This document shows, piece after piece, positions 9,347-17,091 of a DNA stretch of 64,000 nt. Below the pieces are notes generated by a model, which worked only from the letters and a program-made list of their open reading frames with translations, did no database searches and was not told the origin of the DNA. Numbering within the stretch: the first letter of the stretch is position 1; each line of letters opens with the position of its first letter. The translations under genes were made by a program, and so were the position numbers. Origin of the DNA: Rubrivivax sp. SCN 71-131 (GTDB lineage: Bacteria; Pseudomonadota; Gammaproteobacteria; Burkholderiales; Burkholderiaceae_C); NCBI GenBank assembly GCA_001724995.1, contig MEFD01000018.1, positions 124,001 to 188,000 of the forward strand, given 5' to 3'.

Positions 9347-9752
9347 CCTTGCCCTCGCCGCCGGGCTGGCCGTCGGCGCCGAAGCTGAAGACGTCGATCT
9401 CGCCGCGCACGCCCGGGTTCAGGTACTGGTAGGGGCGCCCCCAGGGGTCGGCGGGCAGCTTGTCGAGGTAGGGGCGCCAGTTGGCCGGCGGCGCGCCGGT
9501 GCCGGGCTTCTGCACCAGGGCCTGCAGCCCCTGCTCGGCGCCCGGATAGCGCAGGTTGTCGAGCTTGTAGAGCTTGAGCGCCTGCACGAGGTTGTTGACG
9601 TCGGTGCGCGCGGCGGTGGCGCGCGCGTCGTCGGTGCGGTCGAGCACGTTGGGCACGATCAGCGCCGCCAGCACGCCGATGATCACCAGCACGACCATCA
9701 GCTCGATCAGCGTGAAGCCGCGGGGGGTGCGCGGGAAGGGTCGCTCTCGCAT
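9321..9752 (-). CDS. gspG: Type II secretion major pseudopilin GspG
   Basis: A 143-residue major pseudopilin. The leader MRERPFPRTPRG precedes FTLIELMVVLVIIGVLAALI, with Glu at mature position 5. The C-terminal part shows the family hallmarks DPWGRPYQYLNPG and the acidic calcium-site region ending GKDADIGSW. It is the first gene of the minus-strand gsp operon, so its upstream region (9753-9850, shared with gspC) should hold the main promoter. The open frame continues upstream through the intergenic region, but only this ATG gives a sensible prepilin leader. Confidence 0.96.
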   Translation of the reverse strand: MRERPFPRTPRGFTLIELMVVLVIIGVLAALIVPNVLDRTDDARATAARTDVNNLVQALKLYKLDNLRYPGAEQGLQALVQKPGTGAPPANWRPYLDKLPADPWGRPYQYLNPGVRGEIDVFSFGADGQPGGEGKDADIGSWQ

Positions 9753-9850
9753 GGGGCAGCAGGTGCAGGCGACGCCGGACGTGCCGAGGCCGCGGAAGAA
9801 GAGGGCAGGGGCCTGGAGGGAGCAGGGGGTCGGCGAATCATAATCGCCGC
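9753..9850. promoter_or_regulatory. Divergent gspG/gspC control region
   Basis: A 98-bp gap between two divergently read secretion genes. It ends in an inverted repeat CGGCGA-(7 bp)-TCGCCG at 9831-9849. The spacer of that repeat includes CATAAT (9839-9844), a good -10 box for gspC only 6 bp before its ATG. I could not find a clear -35 box for either direction. The repeat is a candidate operator because it overlaps the presumed -10 element; this is inference. Confidence 0.4.
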
Positions 9851-10462
9851 ATGTGGGCGCGCATGCTGGCCTTCCTCGTCTGGGCGCTGGTGGCCGCAGG
9901 CACCGTCGCCTGGGGCCTGAAGCTGTTCGCGCAGCCGCTGCCGCTGCCACCGCAGGCGGCGCTGGCGGGGGGCGCGCAAGGCGCGGCCGGCGACTGGGCG
10001 CGCGTCTTCGGGCGGGCACCGCCGGACGAGGCGCAGCTGGCGGCGGCGCCGGCGCCGGCCGCCGACGATCGCTTCCGCCTCCTCGGCGTCGTGGCCTCCC
10101 GCGGCGCGCCCGAAGGAGCCGCCGGCGTGGCGCTGATCGCGGTCGACGGCAAGTCGCCGCGGGCCCTGCGCGTCGGCGCCGTGGTCGACGGCGACTGGGT
10201 GCTGCAGGCGGTGCGGCCGCGCGGCGTGGCGATCGGCCCGCGTGGCGCTGCGGCGGCGCTGCAACTGGAGTTGCCCGCGCTTGCGCCGCCGGCCGTCGGC
10301 GTCCCCGGCCTGGCCGCGGCAGCGCCGCCTCGCATCGCGCCGCCGTCGATGCCGGGGCTGCCGGCGCGGCCCTTCGATGGCCCGATGCCCGCGAGCGAGC
10401 CCGTGGTGCAGGAGGTGCAGCAGGCCGCGCCGCCGCTCGACGCTCGGGCCCTGCAGCGCTGA
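9851..10462 (+). CDS. gspC: Type II secretion protein GspC
   Basis: A 203-residue inner-membrane protein with one N-terminal membrane helix (MLAFLVWALVAAGTVAWGL) and a periplasmic homology-region domain (FRLLGVVAS ... VALIAVDGKSPRALRVG ... VLQAVRPRGVAI) that in the family contacts the secretin N0 domain. The C-terminal PDZ or coiled-coil domain of longer GspC proteins is missing; the end is Pro/Ala-rich, which is common in short betaproteobacterial forms. It reads away from the rest of the operon. The ATG lies directly after a -10-like box, so the transcript may be leaderless. Confidence 0.9.
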   Translation: MWARMLAFLVWALVAAGTVAWGLKLFAQPLPLPPQAALAGGAQGAAGDWARVFGRAPPDEAQLAAAPAPAADDRFRLLGVVASRGAPEGAAGVALIAVDGKSPRALRVGAVVDGDWVLQAVRPRGVAIGPRGAAAALQLELPALAPPAVGVPGLAAAAPPRIAPPSMPGLPARPFDGPMPASEPVVQEVQQAAPPLDARALQR

Positions 10463-10497
10463 ACGTCACCCGCCGCGCCGGGCGGCGGTGAAGTCGC

Positions 10498-10513
10498 GAC
10501 GGTCGGTACCGTC
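10498..10513. terminator. Hairpin between convergent gspC and cobT-like genes
   Basis: A perfect 6-bp inverted repeat, GACGGT-CGGT-ACCGTC, lies in the 58-bp gap between two convergent genes. There is no T tract on either strand, so it is at best a weak or factor-assisted terminator. A second GC-rich repeat (CCGCC/GGCGG) lies just before it at about 10470-10490. Confidence 0.25.
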
Positions 10514-10520
10514 GGTTCCG

Positions 10521-11615
10521 TCAGTACGTACTCGATCTGCCGAAGCGCTCGAGCGCATCGAGGTCGCCGCGCACGCTCTCGAAGGTTTCGTCGCCCGGGG
10601 CCGGTTCGTCGTCGGCGACCTCGGTGAGCAGCGCCGCGGCGCAGCGGATCATCGGCCAGGCGAGCGTCGCGCCGGTGCCGTCCATGCTCTGCAGGCCGAG
10701 CTCGAGCAGCGCGGTGGCGCGAAAGAGGTGCAGCGCCTGGTCCAGGCCGTGGTGTGCGTGGCTGCGGCAGAAGACGCAGTAGTCCGTCACCGCGGGCGCG
10801 ATGCGCGAGGCCACCAGCAGCGCGGCGCACGCGGCGAGGCCGTCGATCACCAGCAGGTGACGGCGGCTGGAGGCCACGAGCATGACGCCGACCATCACCG
10901 CGATGTCGAAGCCGCCCAGGGCGGCCAGCGCCGTGGTCGGTTCGACCGCCTCGTGGTGGCGCAGCAGCGCCGCCTGGCCGAGCTTGACCAGGCGCGAGAG
11001 CTCCGGCCGCGGCATCTGCGGGCTGCTCGCCAGCAGGTCGGGCAGCGGGCAATCGGCCAGTCGGCAGAGCACGAGCGCCGCGCTGAAGTCGGCGCCCACG
11101 CCCAGGCTGGCGTAGATCGAGAAGTTGCCGCGCAGGCGATAGCCCAGCTGCATGCCCGCGCGCATGGCCGCCTGGCATTGTTCGGCCGACATCGCTGCGG
11201 TGAGGCGCGCGTTGCGCGTGCCGTGGGCGATCTTGCGCATCATCAGCTGTTCGTGCGCCTTCAGCTCGGCGGCCACGCCGCAGTCGATCACCGTCAGCTC
11301 GAGCTGCTGCGCGCGCGCCAGGCCGGCCAGCGGCAGCCGGCCATCGAGCAGGCGCTGCACCCGTTCGTGCGTGGGGGTCGCTTCGGCGTCGGCGAGGTTC
11401 TCGACCGCCACGCCGTGGTCGGCGGCAAAGACGAGCAGTTGCGGATCGCTGAACTGCGGCTTCAGCGTGCGCTGCATGAGGCCCAGGCGCAGCGCCAGCG
11501 GCTCGAGCTCGCCCAGGCTGCCGCCGGCCAGGCTGCGCCGGCGCAGCGCGGCGGCGAGCTCGCGCTCGAGGTGCGGGTGCGAGGTCGGCGAGACCAGCGA
11601 GCGGGAGGGCTGCAT
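10521..11615 (-). CDS. CobT-like phosphoribosyltransferase family protein
   Basis: A 364-residue homologue of nicotinate-nucleotide:dimethylbenzimidazole phosphoribosyltransferase (CobT), which activates the lower ligand of cobalamin. Family landmarks are GGSLGELEPLA near the N terminus, FAADHGVAVE, GGFDIAVMVGVML, LVIDGLAACAALL and SHAHHGLDQAL. Two landmarks differ: the usual TKPPGSLG is SLAGGSLG, and the motif around the catalytic Glu (EGTGA, Glu317 in the Salmonella enzyme) reads DGTGA with Asp at about 312. No other cobalamin gene is in the window. It may therefore use another base or have another role. It lies 66 bp after ilvA on the same strand and may be co-transcribed. Confidence 0.75.
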   Translation of the reverse strand: MQPSRSLVSPTSHPHLERELAAALRRRSLAGGSLGELEPLALRLGLMQRTLKPQFSDPQLLVFAADHGVAVENLADAEATPTHERVQRLLDGRLPLAGLARAQQLELTVIDCGVAAELKAHEQLMMRKIAHGTRNARLTAAMSAEQCQAAMRAGMQLGYRLRGNFSIYASLGVGADFSAALVLCRLADCPLPDLLASSPQMPRPELSRLVKLGQAALLRHHEAVEPTTALAALGGFDIAVMVGVMLVASSRRHLLVIDGLAACAALLVASRIAPAVTDYCVFCRSHAHHGLDQALHLFRATALLELGLQSMDGTGATLAWPMIRCAAALLTEVADDEPAPGDETFESVRGDLDALERFGRSSTY

Positions 11616-11681
11616 GGCGCGGCAGTCTACGGGCTCCGGCGGCCACCGCGAAAGGCGCGACCCCGCGCCGCGCCTGCGGCG

Positions 11682-13262
<1,581 letters not shown>

Positions 13263-13370
13263 GTCGGAGCTTCTCGGGAAAGGGGCCAGGGGTCGGGGCA
13301 AGGCGCGGCTTGCCGCCAGTCGGCGCGGATCATAGGCCTGCGGCCATCCCCGACCCGGGGCGATGAACGC

Positions 13371-13406
13371 AAAAAAAGGACCCCGGGGCCTTGCGGCACC
13401 GGGGTC
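13371..13406 (-). terminator. Intrinsic terminator before ilvA
   Basis: Read on the minus strand, the stem GACCCCGG pairs perfectly with CCGGGGTC, with an inner GCC/GGC pair closed by a GCAA tetraloop, and is followed by CC and seven T residues. On the plus strand no T tract follows the stem, so it acts in the minus direction only. It lies upstream, not downstream, of a minus-strand gene, which makes it the end of a short RNA or an attenuator. Confidence 0.85.
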
Positions 13407-13461
13407 GAATCCACCATTGGAGGAGGTGGAGGAGACAAGCGTCGGGTCATCGACGACCCAC
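13371..13461 (-). ncRNA. Candidate small RNA or attenuator leader upstream of ilvA
   Basis: A compact transcription unit of about 90 nt. It follows a promoter at 13469-13496 and ends in a strong intrinsic terminator. The RNA would start with a hairpin GGGTC-(6 nt)-GACCC at about 13459-13444. A single-stranded stretch at about 13434-13419 with repeated CCTCC motifs (TCCTCCACCTCCTCC) follows, and then the terminator. CCUCC repeats complement Shine-Dalgarno sequences, as in known trans-acting bacterial sRNAs. Because it lies 109 bp before ilvA on the same strand it could instead be an attenuator. No family name can be given from sequence alone. Confidence 0.55.
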
Positions 13462-13468
13462 GATTCGC

Positions 13469-13496
13469 AGTCTAGCATCGCCATGTTGCGGCGCAA
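13469..13496 (-). promoter_or_regulatory. Sigma-70-type promoter of the ilvA-upstream RNA
   Basis: On the minus strand TTGCGC (13496-13491) and TAGACT (13474-13469) are separated by 16 bp. The predicted transcription start is near 13461. This is the best promoter match between osmC and ilvA. Confidence 0.5.
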
Positions 13497-13570
13497 TAGA
13501 GACCCCGGCGTACTGCGGTAGGGAGTTCGCTCCAGAATTCGGCGCGAGCCGGGCAAGCCGGGGCCGGGCG

Positions 13571-13576
13571 CACAAT
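13571..13576 (+). promoter_or_regulatory. Possible -10 box of the osmC-family gene
   Basis: CACAAT followed by GCGC lies 58 bp before the chosen ATG. No convincing -35 box was found 16-18 bp upstream. Confidence 0.25.
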
Positions 13577-13634
13577 GCGCGGTGCCGAGGGTGTCGCGCC
13601 GGTGCGACGATTGGCCGGCGCTGGAGGAGTGACG

Positions 13635-14057
13635 ATGGAATGCACGGTGAACTGGACCCCGGCACTGGGCATGGGCTTCGTCGCCGAGACGGGCAGCGGC
13701 CACCTGCTCACGATGGGCGGTGCGGCCGACGGCGGCGGTCGCGACCTGGCGCCACGGCCGATGGAGACCGTGCTCGCCGGCGCCGGGGGCTGCACCGCCT
13801 ACGACGTCGTGCTCATCCTGCAGCGCGGCCGCCACGACGTCCGCGGTTGCCAGGTGCGCTTGTCCGCCGAGCGGGCGGACAGCGAGCCCAAGGTCTTCAC
13901 CCGCATCCACATGCATTACGTCGTCAGCGGGCGCGAACTGCCGGCGGCCGCGGTCGAGCGCGCGATCGCGCTTTCGCACGAGCGCTACTGCTCGGCCAGC
14001 ATCATGCTCGGCAAGACCGCCGAGATCACCACCAGCCACGAGCTCGTCGCGGCTTGA
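13635..14057 (+). CDS. OsmC-family peroxiredoxin-like protein
   Basis: A 140-residue OsmC/Ohr-fold protein, nearest in appearance to the YhfA-type subgroup. Two conserved cysteines are visible: one in GAGGCTAYDVV and one in HERYCSASIML, the pair that in OsmC and Ohr forms the thiol peroxidase site. Glu-rich strand motifs such as MHYVVSGREL also fit. The frame opens at 13575, but the ATG at 13635 has a Shine-Dalgarno GGAGGAG about 7 bp upstream and gives the normal family length. The gene diverges from the ilvA-upstream RNA. The substrate is unknown; organic hydroperoxides are the usual one for the fold. Confidence 0.88.
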   Translation: MECTVNWTPALGMGFVAETGSGHLLTMGGAADGGGRDLAPRPMETVLAGAGGCTAYDVVLILQRGRHDVRGCQVRLSAERADSEPKVFTRIHMHYVVSGRELPAAAVERAIALSHERYCSASIMLGKTAEITTSHELVAA

Positions 14058-14393
14058 GCGGCCGCCGCTCGCCGCGTGCCGACTGTAAGTACGCGTTTCG
14101 CGATGTTGGCGCTCACTGACATGCGCGCTGCCCGATTCATGACGGAATCGGCACGATCTGCGATTGCACATGCCGAAACGGGCCCGGCGCGTCTCCGGCC
14201 GTCCCGGGCGCTCGTTGTTGTCAGACAACAGAGAATGCCCTAAACGAGGGCTACTCGGCCGTTTGGCTTTGCAAGCCTCGGGGGGGTCTGGTGAAATGCA
14301 TGCAACTTCCGCAAAGGAGGTTGGCCTGATCAGCCCTTTGCCGGGTGACCTCCCCGATCGGGACCCTCTTGTTCAACCTAGGAGATCGCTGCA
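14058..14393 (+). promoter_or_regulatory. Porin promoter and long leader region
   Basis: A 336-bp region without a conventional gene. It holds a sigma-70-like promoter, TTGTCA (14218-14223), 17 bp, TAAACG (14241-14246), and a perfect palindrome over the -35 box. The transcript would carry about 140 nt of leader with a hairpin AACTTCC-GCAA-AGGAGGTT (about 14304-14322) and a second GGAGG element well before the true Shine-Dalgarno AGGAG at 14380-14384. Long structured leaders are common on porin mRNAs regulated by small RNAs; here that is inference. Confidence 0.5.
14216..14230. promoter_or_regulatory. Palindromic operator candidate at the porin promoter
   Basis: TGTTGTC-A-GACAACA is a perfect 15-bp palindrome with 7-bp arms. 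It overlaps the presumed -35 box, a position suited to a repressor or a class II activator. The regulator is not identifiable. Confidence 0.45.
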
Positions 14394-14397
14394 ATGA
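14296..14397 (+). CDS. Possible leader ORF coupled to the porin gene
   Basis: A 33-codon frame within the porin leader starts with ATG at 14296 and ends with TGA that overlaps the porin start codon as ATGA. It has no clear Shine-Dalgarno and no recognisable product. In GC-rich DNA such a frame can arise by chance, so the call is weak; the exact ATGA overlap is the only point in its favour. Confidence 0.2.
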   Translation: MHATSAKEVGLISPLPGDLPDRDPLVQPRRSLQ

Positions 14398-15452
14398 AAA
14401 AATCTCTGCTCGCCCTGGCTACGCTGACCGCGTTTGCCGGTGCCGCATCGGCCCAATCGTCGGTGACCCTGTTCGGTATCGTCGACGCGGGCGTGGCTCG
14501 CCTGTCGGCCGGGGGCAATTCGGTCACCGGAATGACCAACTCCGGCTACAACAGCAGCCGCCTGGGCTTCCGTGGCGTCGAGGACCTCGGCGGCGGCCTG
14601 CAGGCCGGCTTCTGGCTCGAAGGCCAACTGGCCAATGATTCGGGCGAAGGCGCTGCCGGCGGCGGCGGCCTGAACTTCCAGCGTCGCTCCACCGTCAGCC
14701 TGATGGGCGGTTTCGGTGAAATCCGCCTCGGCCGCGACTACACCCCCGAGTTCTGGAACCTGACGATCTACGATCCGTTCGGCACCGTGGGCATCGGCTC
14801 GAACAACACGATCGCCATGCTCGCCGGCCAGGCGAACGTCACGACCGCCGTGCGTTCGAACAACGCCGTCAGCTACTTCACCCCCAACATGGGCGGCTTC
14901 TCGGCCCAGGTGATGTACGCCTTCGGCGAGAAGTCCAGCGCCCTCGGCAGCGCGAAGAAGGAAAACAACTACCTCGGCGTGCGTGCCGGCTACGCCGCGG
15001 GCCCGGTTTCCGTGCATGCGACCTACGGCAAGACCGAAGGCGCCGCCGATGCCGCCGACCACAAGGTCTGGAACGTGGGTGCGTCGTTCAACGCCGGTTT
15101 CCTGACCGCCAGCCTGCTGGTTCAGCAGGAGAAGAACGGCGCCGGTCTGCAGGCCATGGCGATCGAGCCGGGTATCCAGGTCCCGGTCGGCGCGGGCGTG
15201 ATTCGCGCCTCCTATGGTCATTACGACCAGAAGAAGGGCACGGCCGCCTGGAACGACAACGACTACCAGAAGATCGCTGTCGGCTACCTGCACAACATGT
15301 CGAAGCGCACGACGCTCTACGCGACCTACGCGCGCATCGCCAACGACGGCACGCAGACCAAGACGGTCGCCACCAACGGCCTGGGCGGCGTCCTGTCGTC
15401 GCCGGGCGGCAACTCGAGCGGCTTCGAGTTCGGCGTTCGCCACGCCTTCTGA
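14394..15452 (+). CDS. Outer-membrane porin, Gram-negative general porin family
   Basis: A 352-residue outer-membrane protein with a clear signal peptide (MKKSLLALATLTAFAGAASA, cut before QSS), the betaproteobacterial porin opening SSVTLFGIVDAGV, the strand SRLGFRGVEDLGGGLQAGFWLE, the loop-3 region FGEIRLGRDYTP and a C-terminal strand ending FEFGVRHAF with the terminal Phe needed by the BAM machinery. It should form a 16-strand trimeric diffusion channel. Codon use is less extreme than in its neighbours, as in strongly expressed genes. A Shine-Dalgarno AGGAG lies 9 bp before the ATG and an intrinsic terminator follows at 15488-15510. Confidence 0.95.
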   Translation: MKKSLLALATLTAFAGAASAQSSVTLFGIVDAGVARLSAGGNSVTGMTNSGYNSSRLGFRGVEDLGGGLQAGFWLEGQLANDSGEGAAGGGGLNFQRRSTVSLMGGFGEIRLGRDYTPEFWNLTIYDPFGTVGIGSNNTIAMLAGQANVTTAVRSNNAVSYFTPNMGGFSAQVMYAFGEKSSALGSAKKENNYLGVRAGYAAGPVSVHATYGKTEGAADAADHKVWNVGASFNAGFLTASLLVQQEKNGAGLQAMAIEPGIQVPVGAGVIRASYGHYDQKKGTAAWNDNDYQKIAVGYLHNMSKRTTLYATYARIANDGTQTKTVATNGLGGVLSSPGGNSSGFEFGVRHAF

Positions 15453-15487
15453 TGCCGCGCCGGGGCGACCCGGTTGCACAGCAAAAA

Positions 15488-15510
15488 CCGCCCCTCGGGG
15501 CGGTTTTTTT
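15488..15510. terminator. Bidirectional terminator between porin and lysA
   Basis: CCGCCC-CTCG-GGGCGG is flanked by five A residues on the left and seven T residues on the right. It should end the porin transcript on the plus strand and, with the A tract, lysA on the minus strand. Confidence 0.9.
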
Positions 15511-15556
15511 GCGCCTCACATCGCGGCGCGTCCCGCCGTGGGTGCGATGGCGCCGC

Positions 15557-16834
15557 TCAGCCGACGCTCGGCAGCGGTCTCTCGCCGGCGAAAAGATCCG
15601 TCGTGCGCTCGCGTTCGCGCACCAAGACCGCCTCGCCGCCGACGATCATCACCTCCGCCGCGCGCGGCCGCGTGTTGTAGTTGCTGGCCATGGCCATGCC
15701 GTAGGCGCCGGCCGAGAGCACGGCCAGAACATCGCCTTCGTCGACGGCGAGTTCACGCTCGCGCCCCAGCCAGTCGCCCGATTCGCAGACCGGGCCGACC
15801 ACGTCCCAGCGCTGACGTTGCCCCTGGCGTTCGCGGACCGGTTCGATCGCCATCCAGGCTTCGTACAGCGCAGGTCGCATGAGATCGTTCATCGCCGCGT
15901 CGACGATGCAGAAGTTCTTCGCCTCGCCGGGCTTGAGGTAGAGCACCTCGGTGAGCAGCACGCCGGCGTTGCCGACCAGCGAGCGGCCGGGCTCGAGCAG
16001 CAGCTCGCGCCGGCCGTGGCCGCGCGCGTCCATGCGCGCCAGCACCTGGCTCACCAGTTCGTCGGGCCGCGGTGGGCTCTCGTCGGTGTAGGTGATGCCC
16101 AGGCCGCCGCCGAGGTCGACGTGGTCGATCGCGATGCCTGCGGCTTCGACCTCTTCCACGAGATCGAGGATGCGGTCGAGCGCGTCAAGATAGGGCGCGA
16201 CCTGCGTGATCTGCGAGCCGATGTGGCAGTCGATCCCCGCCACGCGCAGCCCGGGCAGCGACGCCGCGAGCCGATAGACCGCGACGGCGTGGTCGTGCGC
16301 GATGCCGAACTTGTTCTCGCGCAGGCCGGTGGAAATGTAGGGGTGCGTGCCTGCGTCCACGTCCGGATTGACGCGCAGGCTCACGGCAGCGGTGACGCCG
16401 ACATCGCTTGCCACCGCCGAGAGCCGCCGCAGTTCGGATTCGCTCTCGACGTTGAAGCAGCGCACCCCGGCCTGCAGGGCGAACCGCATTTCGGCGCGTG
16501 TCTTGCCCACGCCCGAGAAGACGACGCGATCGGCGCGCCCGCCGGCCGCGAGCACGCGCCGCAGCTCGCCGCCGGAGACGATGTCGAAGCCGCAGCCTGA
16601 CTTGGCGAACGTCTGCAGCACCGCCAGGTTGGAGTTGGCCTTCATGGCGTAGCACACGAGGTGTCTGCGTCCGGCCAGGGCGCGCTGGTAACCGGCCAGG
16701 GCGTCGAGCATGGCCGCCTGCGAATAGACGTAGAGCGGCGTGCCGAAGCGCTCGGCCAGCGCCTGCAGCGCGACGCCGTCGAGCGTCAGCGCGCCGTCAC
16801 GACGCGAAAGAAAGGGGCTGCCGGGAAGAGTCAT
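15557..16834 (-). CDS. lysA: Diaminopimelate decarboxylase
   Basis: A 425-residue PLP enzyme of fold type III that makes lysine from meso-diaminopimelate. The PLP lysine is K65 in CYAMKANSN. Other family motifs are HIGSQI, the Gly-rich phosphate loop DLGGGLGITY, EPGRSLVGNAG and, in the active site shared between subunits, VGPVCESGDWLG. The C terminus has the usual AGAYGMAMASNYNTRPRAAEV. The start overlaps the stop of the upstream small lipoprotein gene as ATGA, an arrangement widely found in Proteobacteria. Confidence 0.97.
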   Translation of the reverse strand: MTLPGSPFLSRRDGALTLDGVALQALAERFGTPLYVYSQAAMLDALAGYQRALAGRRHLVCYAMKANSNLAVLQTFAKSGCGFDIVSGGELRRVLAAGGRADRVVFSGVGKTRAEMRFALQAGVRCFNVESESELRRLSAVASDVGVTAAVSLRVNPDVDAGTHPYISTGLRENKFGIAHDHAVAVYRLAASLPGLRVAGIDCHIGSQITQVAPYLDALDRILDLVEEVEAAGIAIDHVDLGGGLGITYTDESPPRPDELVSQVLARMDARGHGRRELLLEPGRSLVGNAGVLLTEVLYLKPGEAKNFCIVDAAMNDLMRPALYEAWMAIEPVRERQGQRQRWDVVGPVCESGDWLGRERELAVDEGDVLAVLSAGAYGMAMASNYNTRPRAAEVMIVGGEAVLVRERERTTDLFAGERPLPSVG

Positions 16835-17061
16835 CGGGGAGTCGGGGCCGAAGCCGCAGAAGCTGGCATGGCTGGCGCGGCGGGAGAGACCGCGGCTGCG
16901 GCGGTCGCTGCCGCCGAGGGCAGCGTCAGCGGGCCCTTCTGGCCGCAGCCCGCCGCGGCCAGCGCAAGCAGCGTCGCCATCAGCGTTGCCGGCAGCGCGC
17001 GCGCAGCGCAGTGCGGGGCTTGCGGCGCGGCGCGCAGGGTGTGGCGGAGCATCGCCGCCAT
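16831..17061 (-). CDS. lptM: Small LptM-like lipoprotein
   Basis: A 76-residue protein with a lipoprotein signal and lipobox (LAAAGC) followed at once by GQKGPL, the signature of the LptM (YifL) family; a Pro/Ala-rich tail follows. LptM stabilises the LPS translocon LptDE in enterobacteria. The gene is coupled to lysA by an ATGA overlap, as its homologues usually are. The signal region is long (about 35 residues before Cys); an internal start such as the Met before ATLLALAAAGC would shorten it. Confidence 0.78.
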   Translation of the reverse strand: MAAMLRHTLRAAPQAPHCAARALPATLMATLLALAAAGCGQKGPLTLPSAAATAAAAVSPAAPAMPASAASAPTPR

Positions 17062-17091
17062 TCTAGGGACCGGTGAACTGCGCCAAGTCGC

